Source: Agapanthus africanus
Lineage: Eukaryota > Streptophyta > Magnoliopsida > Asparagales > Amaryllidaceae
Direction of reading: 5' to 3'
Assembly: GCA_030015575.1 (NCBI GenBank)
Contig: CM057338.1
Span: forward strand, 135,495,546-135,559,545
DNA: 64,000 nucleotides
Every line of letters begins with the position of its first letter. Within the stretch, counting starts at the first letter, position 1. Under the pieces are notes generated by a model. It saw only the letters and a program-made list of their open reading frames with translations. It did not search any database and was not told the DNA's origin. Below, in pieces: positions 46,103 to 56,780 of this stretch. A program made the position numbers and the translations under genes.

Positions 46103-46660
46103 TTGAAGGAAGATTTGACTAAAACAGTGGGAGCCATCCTGATTAGATATATTAATAACCAATGTAATCTTGCAAGAGCATACGCAGAGTGTTTTCTTCC
46201 TTCTCTCCAGGTAGCGACCATGTCACGCCTTAATCAAGATAATAATATGGATGTATTGACCGAACTCGCTTGTTATACCGTGCTGGGAAACATTGGTCCC
46301 GCTCCAACTTATAATTGTTATAAGACCGAGCAGGAAATAGGGGATTGCCAGGATTCCCGTGCCGCCCAAACGAAGAAAGTGTATGTTGATACATTTTCTT
46401 CGGGTGTGTTCATTACCGAGAACTATTTTTCAGTATTCTCTACGTCCTGGGTATGTGATACCGGATCAGGATCCCGTTATTGTAATCTGTTACATGGGCT
46501 ACAGAAATGTAGAGAACTGCGAACGGTTGAAAAGTTTTAAGAGTTGGAAACGGTGCAAGTGTTGCAGCCAAGTATATTGGCAATTATCATCCTGTATTAG
46601 CAAATACATTGATCCTGAACGAATGTTATTAGATACCGAACCTGATATATAACATCATAT
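46103..46660 (+). pseudogene. Copia gag end and protease, decayed
   Basis: The frame 46103-46540 ends in a copia aspartic protease remnant: WVCDTGSGS with catalytic DTG near 46457, then LHGLQKCREL. After a stop, homologous codons continue in another frame (GNGASVAAKYI). It would cleave the copia polyprotein. Upstream residues may be gag C-terminus, but no zinc knuckle is clear. Confidence 0.72.
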
Positions 46661-46736
46661 CAGTCTCTTTATTTAGTAAAGAAGGATATAATTTTGTATT
46701 GTTGGATAATGTTTTGAACATTTCCTATATCAAGAG

Positions 46737-47330
46737 TTGATCGGTTCAGGCACGTTATCTAAAAGCATATACGTTCTAAATCAAACCACAGTTCTTAACG
46801 TACAAAACACACACAAGAGGAAGAGTTCGGAAATGAACAAATCTTTCTTGAGGCATTGTAGACTAGGTCATATCAATGCGAACAGACTAGCCAAGTTACA
46901 TAAAGATGCATATTTAAATCAGTTTGAATTTACATCTTGTGAAACTTGCCAGTCATGTCACAAAGATAAGATGACCATAGCTCCGTCTATTAGAAACAGA
47001 GAAAGAGTTAGTGAACTCTTGGGATTGATACATGATGATGTATGTAGGTCCCCTGTCTACACATGCCCGGACTGGTTCTTTGTACTTTATTATATTGACT
47101 GATGGTCTCTCAAGATTCGTACGTGTGTTCCTCTTGAAACACAAGACTGAACTTTTTGAGAAATTCAAAGAATATAAGTTAGAAGTAGAGAACCAAAAAC
47201 AGGTATAAGTATTATGTCCTTTGATGTGATCAGGGAGGAGAATACTTGAGCACGGAATTCCTGGACTATTCTAAAGGAGAATGAGATTCTCTCTCAGTAT
47301 TACCCCTCCATATACACCACAGCATGTCGG
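46737..47330 (+). pseudogene. Copia GAG-pre-integrase and integrase, decayed
   Basis: 46737-47102 encodes the pre-integrase zinc-binding region (HCRLGHINANRLAKLHKD, CETCQSCHKDKMT) and the beginning of the integrase core (ERVSELLGLIHDDVC). After a stop at about 47100 the homology continues (DGLSRFVRV), reaching SDQGGEYLST near 47226, the second catalytic Asp region. Integrase preceding RT is diagnostic of Ty1/copia. Confidence 0.85.
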
Positions 47331-47494
47331 TGTATCGGGGCGGAGAAATCGCACCCTATATGATAAGGTGTGCTCTATGATAAGTACTACTGAGTCGCCT
47401 ATTTCCTTTGGGGGTTATGCACTTAAGAAGCTGCATACCTATTGAATAGGGTTCCAATCAAATCAGGTGCCTACCACCCCATATGTGATATAGT

Positions 47495-47906
47495 ATGGGA
47501 AGAGTCCATCTCTTAAGAAAGTTAAGATTTGGGGTTGTCCGGCCTATGTCAAAAGAAAAATCCGGACAAGCTCGAGGCAAGGTCGGTTCTGTAGAAGTTT
47601 GTTGGATATCCCAAGCATTAGCAAGGGATTATCTTCTACCGCACCGAAGAACAAAAGGTGTTTTGTTTCTCAGCATGCCACCTTTTTAGAAAAGGATTTT
47701 CTAGTGAAGAAATTAATGGTCATGAGGTAGAACTAGAAGGAGTTCCGGCTAAACAAACTACAGCTGATGATTTGGTAGAACGAGAGGATTCAATAGTTCC
47801 CGACGAAGCTCAGCCTCTCCGCCGATCTAGTAAGGTTCTTCATCCACCTGAGAGATACTTCGGTTTTCTCTATGACAGTGGGAGCGAGGATTGCATCATG
47901 AGATGA
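47495..47906 (+). pseudogene. Copia integrase C-terminus and linker to RT, decayed
   Basis: Recognisable by position and by short motifs: KIWGCPAYV-like near 47527 in a shifted frame, and PLRRSSKVLHPPERYFGF near 47815, the conserved plant copia segment before RT. Two overlapping frames (47495-47689, 47658-47906) show at least one shift. Confidence 0.72.
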
Positions 47907-47989
47907 TGACCCAACTAGTTTTGAGCACGCCATCAGGAGTGGGGACTCTGTAAGAATGGCTGGATGCTAAGCGATCTGAGATGGAATCC

Positions 47990-48700
47990 ATATACACCAG
48001 CAAAGTATGGACTTTGGTTGCTTTATCTGAAGGGTTAAATCCCTATCAGGAACAAGTATATCTTGAGAAGATTACTTGGTGTACATGGAAAAGTTAAGAC
48101 TTTCAATGCTTTGCTTAAGTCCATCAAGATCCTACTTGCCATTGCTATATACCATAACTACGATATCTGGCGGTTGGGTGTCATGACTGCCTTTCTAAAT
48201 AATGATTTAGAAGAGAGCGTCTATAAGTACACAGCCAGAGGGCTTCGTAGACAGTGGGAGCAGCGGAAACGTGTGCAAGTTGCTTTATGAGTTAAAGCAG
48301 GCATCGCGAAGTTGAAACATCTGTTTTGATGTGGTAGTCAAATAGTTTGACTTCATCAAATTGTAGATGAACCTTGTATATACAAAAGGGTAGTAGGGAG
48401 TATGGTGGTGATCCTCGTATTGTACGTGGATGACATACTCAAGATAGGAAAGGAGTTTCCTATGCTATACTCGGTCAATCTCCTCTTATCATAATGATTC
48501 TCCATTTAGGATCAAGGTGATACCTCCTAAATCTTGGGTTTTGGATCTATGAGATAGATCTAAGTGGAAGTTAGGATTCTCACTAGGTGTAGTGAGATGG
48601 TATCAATCGATCCTGGAGAGAATCACTGGATAGCTTCCAGGGTGATAAGGTCGACTAAATGTCAGTCGCGGGCATTGTCTTTACCCTCAGTGGAGGGACG
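47990..48700 (+). pseudogene. Copia reverse transcriptase, decayed
   Basis: 48063-48290 keeps LKSIKILLAIAIYHNYDIW, DVKTAFLN-like GVMTAFLNNDLEE and the following turn. The palm motif LYVDDIL (YVDD) is at about 48420-48440 in another frame. Multiple stops make it non-functional. Confidence 0.82.
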
Positions 48701-49100
48701 GTATGTTGGAAGAGTTCCAAGCTAGATACCGTGGCAAACTAGACGATAAAGGCTGGATACATCACTACCAAGGATGCTACCAAAGAAATAGTCTGGATGT
48801 ACACTAGTTCATGAGATGAACTTCGTTCCTACCATTGTGTGAAAATGGAGTTGTGGCTTAAGCCTAGGAACACCCGTCCCATCTGTGATCCAGACATATT
48901 CTTAGGCAGTATCACCTGATTATGGAGATGGTTGATCTCCAGGGAGATCCAGGTTTTGGAGAGCAGACACAGAGGACAACACGGCGGATCCACTCACAAA
49001 GGCTAATTCCTAGGAGAGACTTTTATGGGATGGTTGAGTATGAGATACTTCAACCACTGCTGATTGTTGGCTATGAGTTACTATAACAGATGGACCTAGT
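48701..49100 (+). pseudogene. Copia RNase H remnant
   Basis: Between RT and the polypurine tract, short traces such as KAGYITTKDATKEIVWM (48747-48797, compare the usual KAEYIAASDAAKEAVW) match plant copia RNase H. No intact frame. Confidence 0.65.
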
Positions 49101-49113
49101 GCAAGTGGGAGAT
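49101..49113 (+). promoter_or_regulatory. Copia polypurine tract
   Basis: GCAAGTGGGAGAT immediately before the 3' LTR; AAGTGGGAGATTG is the usual plant copia form. Confidence 0.9.
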
Positions 49114-51333
49114 TGTTATTAATATGTATGCCCTAGAGGTCGTTACTGTATATACGATGTATATTGTAGTGGATGCTTGGACATATATAGGGAGGACTTT
49201 CTTGCTCGACATGAAAGTATGCTATCTGATTGCTCTTTATCTTAACATGTACATTGATTGTCTCTATAATACATGTTGATAAAGCCCTTAGGATGAGTAC
49301 TTGACTACCAGGATTATGATGTAGATCATACTAGTGGGGACAGAGTAGTCGACAAGTACATCCTTCAAATGTTCCTAGTCATGGGAGTATCGAGACAGAG
49401 AATCGATACTCCAGTGTAGACTAGTATATACGCTTCTCGACCCATATGATGGGCGATGGATGATCCCATATCCATTGGTGTTTGACATCAGAGAAGGTAT
49501 GCGGGTGCTCAGTGGAGACTGGGTACACTGGACGGACTCGCCGAGAACTCTCAGATGGTATTATACCTCACGTCAGATGGCAGTTCTCTGGTGACACTGG
49601 TACATGTTAGTCTGTAGACCCGAGATCGTCATAGAGTCTTGTGTGATTCCCACTGTGCTTTGATTTCCACCTTACCATGTTTAAGAGAACGTGAAAAACG
49701 GTGGCTTTTGGGTACAGTCCCGAGTCACATGGAGGCAATGAGCGATAGGAGGGGTTTCGTCTCTCCCGGTAAAGGGAGTTAATGTTGCGCTATGCTCGAT
49801 TAGCCATAACAGGAAATCCCTGGCCAGGGTTGCACAGATCTAATGGTAAGTGTTACCAGTAGTTTCTCGAATCATTATGGACCTTGCATCGGCATGACTT
49901 ATCAGGCTATTGGGGTCTGATGTTATACCACCCCAGGCTGTGATATGAGACATATCAGATGAAGAGACCGGACTGTACGGTAGTGTTACTGATTGGATTC
50001 GCAGGAGTATGAGTAGGCTTGCTTGTTGATATTCTGATCGCTCAATACCCGGGTGGCCGTTACGTTTAGCAGACCGCTTGCGGCTTGTGGGTGTTTGATA
50101 TGATGATCACCTACTGTCGGCGTAATGACGAGTCTTTAGAGTCCTATACAGAGGTTTCCTGGCTCAAGCGAAACGGAGTAGGGGTGAATATGTGATATGT
50201 GCGGGTCCGAGATTAATGCGAGTATGTGATACCTCATTCTATTCTTGCGAAGTGTGAAATGATTGGTTATATCTGATATAGACGAGTTATCGGATCAAAC
50301 GTTGATTCGATAAGATGTTGTATATGATATTAGTCGGTTATATGTGATATAGCCGGATTATTAAATCAAGTGTTGATTTAACAATTTAATGTATAATTAT
50401 ATATTTGATATATTACAGTACATTAACTAGTATTAGCTCACTTAAGATTTCTTTTCTCGTATTTGACAAATTTACATATATGTGATATATGTATTATTTT
50501 CTTTTTGGCACAAAATATATATGTGATATATATAAGTGTGTCAGCCAGGTTACACATGCAACATGGATGTATGAGACTTATATCATATTAGGGTTAAGTT
50601 AGGGTTTTTATTTATGTTAAGCTAATTCAAAAGAGTTTAAGTTTGTCATGGTTAAGCTTGGACAAAAGCTTTTGGATAACCATCGATAAAGTCAACTCTT
50701 TTGTCAAGTTTAGGATATTTATTTAACCCAACCCTTAACCTTAGTGTATGGTTTATTCTCTACATGAGTAAGGCATGATATTTTATGACCATGGTTGCAT
50801 TTGTAACCTCATGAGTTCATTCTTTTCTATCATCACAACTTCATCTTCTTCTTCCTCATTCTTGAGCTCTCTTGATTTTGAAAAAGTGATGAAACTTTGT
50901 GAGAAAATGATTTCTAATGTGAGCAAAATTCCTACTTCATCATCCTCTACTACTTGCCATTTACTATAGGGTGTTTGCTTCACTAATTCTATGATTAATG
51001 AAGAGATAGCTTGGGTTAGTGTCTCCTCGGCGTAGATCATCTTCGGCCTCGAAGTCTTCGAAGCAAGCATGTTCGTTTCTTCAAGAGAACCTCTTTAGAG
51101 TCCGGAGTTCACGATCGCAGCGAAGGGGACTACTACACGGAGCTATTGAAGTGAAGGACCGGTCTACAAAGGTTGTATTTCTTGTTCACTTTTAGTTGCA
51201 AAGTGTTTGCATATGTATTTCGTACGATTTCTAGTTAACGATTCATGGTTAGGGTTAGCTAGAACGGAAAATTTTTGAAATTGGCATGGACGATACCTCC
51301 CGAAACCTTGCTGCCGTGCTAGAAAACCCTTCA
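49114..51333 (+). repeat. Copia 3' LTR
   Basis: 2220 bp, uninterrupted, from TGTTATTAATATG to CCCTTCA, followed by target-site copy gacct (51334-51338). It serves as the reference for the LARD insertion site: here GTCCGAGATTAATG is continuous. Confidence 0.93.
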
Positions 51334-51338
51334 GACCT

Positions 51339-51576
51339 GGCACTTGCCTGGATGCAAGATTGATAACGAGGTAATAGAGGATTTCTCCTACATATTGTCC
51401 TTTGGAAGTCTAAGAGCGGTCCAGTGATTTGACCTAGGTGACCCTAGCTCTAGGGATTATTTGTGCACGTTGTGATTGATTGAGTCGAGTCCCTCTTTCC
51501 AAGCTTAACAATTTCAAAAAATCCAATTTTTTAAAAAAAAAAACTACCATTTAACCCTCCAATTCATTTCATTCTC
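51339..51576 (+). other. B2 leader, third piece
   Basis: GGCACTTGCCTGG, AAGAGCGGTCCAG and GACCTAGGTGACC match the A1/A2 leaders in order, on the opposite strand of this window. Noncoding. Confidence 0.75.
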
Positions 51577-52680
51577 TTATGATGGGTTACCTAAACTGAC
51601 CAACTCTTGGCGAGCTTTGCTACACACAACCAGATATTTCTTTATATCGTTATTGTTTTGGTAGAACTTCCGACCCCACTATTTCTTTAAGTGATAGTAT
51701 AGAACGCTCTCGAAATAACAGTTAGATATCTCACTCAAGTTTCTATCAACCGTGTCAAAATTCAACATCTTCTTATGTTGATAATCCTTTTAAGGCTAGT
51801 AAGGAAACTTTGAAGCCATTGTTGAGCATATTGCGAAGGCCCGTAACCAAAGTTTTATATTTTTCACTGCTCCAAAACCGTTAGGACAACAACAACAATT
51901 ATTTCTATATGAAAATGTTGATACTCCTTTTGAGGTGAATATGAAAACTTTTACACCCATGACCATCGCTGAACAAATAGCAATTGCAAGTCGCCAACTA
52001 ACCAACCAATCTCAATATTCTTCATATCACAATGTTGATCCTAATCATGTTTATGAAACTTGGATACACTCTTCTAATTCTTATCAATAGTACGAAGCTT
52101 TCACACCATCTCATGTAGATACTTCTTTTAAGGATAATGTGGCAATTCGTAAACCCATGTCGATTGTGAACACATTGAACTCGCCCGTGGCCAACAATTA
52201 AAAACATTCCAACCATACTCAGCCTTTCACCTTATCTATACAGTGCTTCTGAACATCAATTAGGAAGTTCCATGGTTTAAAGAGAATCCTTCATTAAAAT
52301 TTCTTCACAAACCACGTCTAGTCCTGAAGTAGGGTTAGAATTGAGTAGTGAAAAAGAACAAGGGATCCTCTCAAGTCAAACCAAAACCAATTCTTTTGAT
52401 CTCAACACCTTCCATCCTGAACTCCAACCAAATGTATTTGATGATCAACCGCTTCATAATCTAAGTGATTAGGTGTCTGAGAATAACATGTTTGACTTGC
52501 CTAATCGTGAGTGTGAAAGAGAGTCTTACACCATTCTAAATCAAACCGATCCTTATTCGACTACACTTGACATTTCAATCCTTCTAATTCCATCAAGTGA
52601 ACCAAATGATCTATCAATTGAGGATAATATAATTGATGAATTTTTGAAGACCCATTCGTTTGATTTGACTGAAGGTGTTA
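51577..52680 (+). pseudogene. B2 coding region, first part, unrecognised
   Basis: I do not recognise this. From an ATG near 51581 one can follow a broken frame with several stops (about 51590, 51724, 52088, 52200, 52470) and at least one shift near 51805. It has loosely repeated motifs of the form VDxPFxxxxxTF (near 51780, 51920 and 52110). 52473-52675 is the clearest piece. It lies where gag should be but lacks a CCHC knuckle, the gag capsid motifs seen in A1/A2, and a protease DLGAS. It continues after the Cassandra-like insertion at 53910. Confidence 0.5.
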
Positions 52681-53904
52681 TGTCACGCCCCACCCCTAAT
52701 ACACAGAGAGAGAGAGAGAGAGAGAGTATTGTTCTCGAACCACAGACCTACTATTGAGAGACCAACTTTGATATCATTCTGTCACGCCCCACCCCCAATA
52801 CAGAGTGTATTTTCCGCTCTGGCCAAAACCGCACGGTTTTGTCCTTCAAGACGAACCGGACCTGACCAGGGGCCACTTCCCAGGAGGTCACCCATCCCAA
52901 AACTTACCTAGCTCGAGCACACTTAACTGCGGAGTTCTCAAGCTCATGTAGTGCCGATTCACTTAAAAAGCGGCTCTGTATTGAAGAATGGTATCAAAGC
53001 CGGTCCCTCAATAGTAGGTCTGTGGTTCGAGGACGAACCATTGTTCAACGGTGGGAAGATATTGGGACCCGGTTCTTGTTCACAGAACAAAGTGACACAT
53101 GGAACAAAGTGCTATGCTAAGTGTCATGCCAAGGGGTGGGGGCCACCTCTTGAATTCGTGGGACCGAATGTAGAACAATGGGGAATAATACATTCTGAAA
53201 GAGGGCAGATCCGGAACTATAAATGAAATGATACTACTCTTCAATACAGAGGCGCCTTTTAAGTGAACCGGCACTATAGGAGCTTAAGAACTCCATAGTT
53301 AAGCGTGCTTGAGCCAGGGAAGTCGACCAGGGGCCACTTCCCATGTCACCCATCCCAGGACTTCCCTGGCTCGAGCACGCTTAACTACGGAGTTCTCAAG
53401 CTCCTATAGTGCCGGTTCACTTAAAAGATGCCTCTGTATTGATGAATGGTATCAAAGCTGGTCACTCAATAGTAGATCTGTGGTTTGAGGATGAACTATT
53501 GTTCAAAGGTGGGAGAATGTCGGGACCCGGTTCTTGCTCAAGGAACAAAGTGCCACACGGAATAAAGTGCCACGCCAAGTGTCATGCCAAGGAGGCGGGG
53601 GCCACCTCTTGAATCCGTGGGACCCACTATAGAACAATGGGAAATAAAACATTCCGAAAAAGGACAGATTCAGAACTATAAATGAAATGATACCACTCTT
53701 CAATACAGAGGCTCGTTTTAAGTGAATCGGCACTACAGGAGCTTGAGAACTCCGTAGTTAACCATGCTCGAGCCAGGGAAGTCCTAGGATGGGTGGCCTC
53801 CTGAGAAGTAGCCCATGGTCGGATCCGGTTCGCCCCGAAGGACAAAACCGTGCGGTTTCGGTTAGAGCGGACAACACCGTCTGTATTGGGGGTGGGGCGT
53901 AACA
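52681..53904. mobile_element. Palindromic Cassandra-like TRIM unit with 5S-rRNA-derived sequence
   Basis: 1224 bp bounded by TGTCACGCCCCACCCC and GGGGTGGGGCGTAACA, with perfect 5-bp duplication tgtta (52676-52680, 53905-53909). Inside are LTR-like segments carrying the 3' half of 5S rRNA in both orientations (GGAGGTCACCCATCC at 52889, ACTCCATAGTTAAGCGTGCTT at about 53289 read on the plus strand, GGATGGGTGGCCTCCT at 53788) and initiator-tRNA-Met primer sites at 52989 and 53447, plus reverse ones such as 53688. A TRIM with 5S sequence in its LTRs and this primer site is Cassandra. Here LTR-primer-internal halves face each other and are duplicated at about 458-bp spacing, so the unit is a rearranged palindrome. 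Confidence 0.82.
52703..52729 (+). repeat. (GA)n microsatellite
   Basis: A run of about a dozen GA units inside the left end of the Cassandra-like unit, at the junction between an LTR-start fragment and an inverted internal fragment. Confidence 0.9.
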
Positions 53905-53909
53905 TGTTA

Positions 53910-55437
53910 GTGAGAGCGGCGATGAGAATATCTTTGAATATGAACCCTCTATGTTGGATGAGTTGGATTCTCCAACCCATCATATTTCTTCCATTGAATG
54001 TGAACATTTTCCTGTACATTTAACATATCCTATTCTTACTACCGACCTATCCGATATGCAAAACGATATTCAGCCTTCATCTCCTATATCTGGTTCAACA
54101 ATGCTTGACACCCAAGTTTGTTTACCCATTTCATTACCTACTTTCTTTTGTTCTTCTTCTAATCTTCCTTCACTTCTACCGAGTTTTGATGAACCACACT
54201 CCGAGATTTCGAGTTATATGATTCTTGAAAGACCACTCGAGTTAGAATCTTTTTAAAATAAGGTAGACGGTCTTTTTGAGTCTCCTACCTCCATAATTTC
54301 TGACGAATCGAGTGTTTTGAATTCTGGCGCGCAACAGATTGACCTTGAAACTTTCAACCTTTCTAGTGAATCTGCCTATTCCACTAGCATGGACACTATT
54401 CCTTTCTTTTCGATGAGATTATCTTTAAAGATGAACCCGCTATGTTGGATGAGTTGGATTCTCCGACCCATCATGTTTCTTCCATTGAATGTGAATATCT
54501 TCCTATACATTTAATCGATCATATTCTTACTACTGACCTATCCGATATACAAAACGATATCCAGCCTTCATCTCCTATATCTGGTTCAACAATGCTTGAC
54601 ACCCAAGTTTGTTTACCCATTTCATTACCTACTTTCTTTCATTCTTCTTTTAATCTTCCTTCACTTCCAACGAGTTTTGATGAAACACACACCGAGATTT
54701 CGAGTTCTATGATTCTTGAAAGACCACTTGAGTTAGAATCTTTTGAAAATAAGCTAGACGATCTTTTTGAGTCTCCTACCTCCATAATTTCTGATTAATC
54801 AAGTGTTTCGAATTCTCTTGCGCAACAGATTGACATTGAAACTTTCAACCTTTCTAGTGAATCTGCCTATTCCACTAGCATGGACACTGATTCTTATATT
54901 TTTGATGAGATTATCACTCAGACTACCGATGAAAGTTTCGAAGGTATTTTCGCTGAAAAACTCACATTCCTTAAAGAATTAGATGTTGTGATGAATCAAT
55001 CTCCACCGGATATTCGTGCGCCTCCCTTTGAGGCCGAAGAAGTTGAACCGCCACCCCTTCTTGTTATCATATACGAGAATATGACTATTCTACCCATTTC
55101 TTATCTTACAAATTCTCGTTTTCATTCACCATCACTTTTTTGTCTCCACCAACCGAGACGTAAAATCTTTCGATTACACCTCTTATCATCTCCCTGCATA
55201 ATCTCTTATCGTTACTCTCATTTCTGTTTCTTCTATTTGAGACATGATATAACCTTCATTTTTATACAGTATCAAGTCTTCTTTACGTACATCCGTCTCG
55301 CATTTTTCTACCAACCATGGTGCTACCTAGATAAAATATTTGAATGGTTGGTTTTAACTTTTGGTCTTTATAAAGCTTTGTATAAACCGATAATATTTAT
55401 TCCCCCCCTCTTATGTCAAATTTCATATGCTTAAATA
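53910..55437 (+). pseudogene. B2 coding region, second part, with 491-bp tandem duplication
   Basis: Unrecognised Ser/Pro/Asp-rich protein. Frame continuity with 52473-52675 across the Cassandra-like insert is plausible (TEGV, then SESGDENIFEYEP). 53920-54410 and 54411-54903 are tandem copies, sharing MLDELDSPTHH, QPSSPISGSTMLDTQVCLP and ILERPLELESF. Stops TAA at 54254 and 54796 correspond to GAA in the other copy, and the first copy carries a frameshift near 54395. The last part (54880-55437) includes DESFEGIFAEKLTFLKE and EPPPLL, shared with the A2 post-protease tail, then a hydrophobic, aromatic-rich C-terminus. No RT, RNase H or integrase follows. Confidence 0.6.
53920..54903 (+). repeat. 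491-bp tandem duplication within B2 ORF
   Basis: Units begin GATGAGAATATCTTTGAATA (53920) and GATGAGATTATCTTTAAAGA (54411); a third partial start GATGAGATTATC lies at 54904. Confidence 0.88.
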
Positions 55438-56780
55438 ATGAAAACACTGTTTTACTCAAATTTTGGGGGAAAGAAGAAAAATATTTTAAATGGAACTTGA
55501 AAGAAAGGAAATTTTTGCACGATTATGAGCCAAAAACAAGTCTGGGGGAGGATTTCACGGTTATTCACTCTTGACCCCTTCTTTATACCATTTTATTAAA
55601 CCGTTTCACATAGTCTTCAGGTTTTGAGCTTATAGGACAGCATCAGTGAGGACACTGCTGCGAATAAGTTTAGGGATGGTTTGTATGGATAGTTTGTATA
55701 TATCTACACATCATATGTAAATATTACATTGCATAATAAAAAAAAATAGAAGTTATAAGTGAAAAATACATATGGAAGAAAGGAAGAGATTTAAGAAATG
55801 CAAAAAAATTAGATATTTTAAAACGAAACTAGTAATAGGTAGTCATGAGCTGTTGTCCCAAGAGTTAATAAGATGAAGGAATAACTAATCTACGGATAGA
55901 AATAAGTCTGAAAAATAGTCCCTATTCTTGAGTCCAAACTTCTGAACATTGATATCCTACTATACACACTTGCACACATCTTGAAATTTGGGATAATGGA
56001 GAATACCTTGAAATGCTCTTGTCTAGAAGCCTTAGTATGACCGAAAAATATATAAACAAAAATATAAAAAATATAAAATATAAATGGTGAAGAAAAATGA
56101 ACACTGGTTTTGTAATTACTTAAGGCAACATAAAAAAATATAGCGAGGGTGTCTTATCACCCAGTGCCTTAGACCAACTGGTTTGAGAGTCACTGCTAAG
56201 TCTTAGGTGTTGCAAGACTAGAATATTGCTAATTACACCTTAATAAGAAAGCACATTCGGTAATCAGTTGGTTAGTATCTCAAGAAATATTAACGGTCGC
56301 ATGAAAAATGTGTGAGCAAATCCATATAAAATATCACCGCTTAAAAAGTACTAAGGAAGATGGATAAAGGGTATGATGACTTGAATTGAATTCTCTAAGT
56401 GTAGGGATGTCTTTTAAACACTTGTAGGGGTATATGATCGGTGTTCGGAAGAAAGGTAGGGAAGAAGACTAAACACGATATTTTATTGAGAGACAACTAA
56501 AAAGCTAGTATAGTTTGAAACACTTATTTTAAAATTCTTTCTTTTAAATGTTCCTTATCTTTGCATGTAATTTTTATTTTCTTTCTTTTATTTTGGGATT
56601 TTATGGGTGAAATCCGCTAAAAACCCTCAGGAGACAACCCTTCTTCTATTAGGGATACCTAGAGGTTTAAAGGCTTGTTGCACGAGTTAAATGCAATCGT
56701 GTTGCCTACGAAAGTGTACTAGGTTTTTCTTTTTAATAAATAGTTTGCTCGGGACGATCAAAAATAAGTTTGGGGGTATT
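55438..56780 (+). other. B2 3' noncoding region and polypurine tract
   Basis: 55438-56109 has no coding signal but matches A2 37380-37870 in reverse in places (AAGTCTGGGGGAGGATT). 56110-56780 matches B1 7830-8554. It ends in AAGTTTGGGGGTATT before the LTR. Confidence 0.78.

Larger units (their letters stand above)
20058..51333 (+). mobile_element. Ty1/copia element, complete in outline, coding decayed
   Basis: LTRs of about 2.22 kb, initiator-tRNA-Met primer site (34221), polypurine tract (49101-49113), domain order protease, integrase, RT, RNase H, and a perfect 5-bp duplication gacct at 20053-20057 and 51334-51338. It is inserted in the leader of B2: the sequence across the joined site matches A1/A2 leaders around GGCACTTACCTGG. 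Two later insertions, the LARD in the 5' LTR and A2 in the leader, expand it to 31 kb. The coding part has many stops and frameshifts. Confidence 0.92.

Noticed and set aside
52880..53810. 5S rRNA genes
   Set aside because: Only the 3' part of 5S is present, in both orientations, inside LTR-like ends with primer sites. This is the Cassandra pattern, not a transcribed 5S unit.
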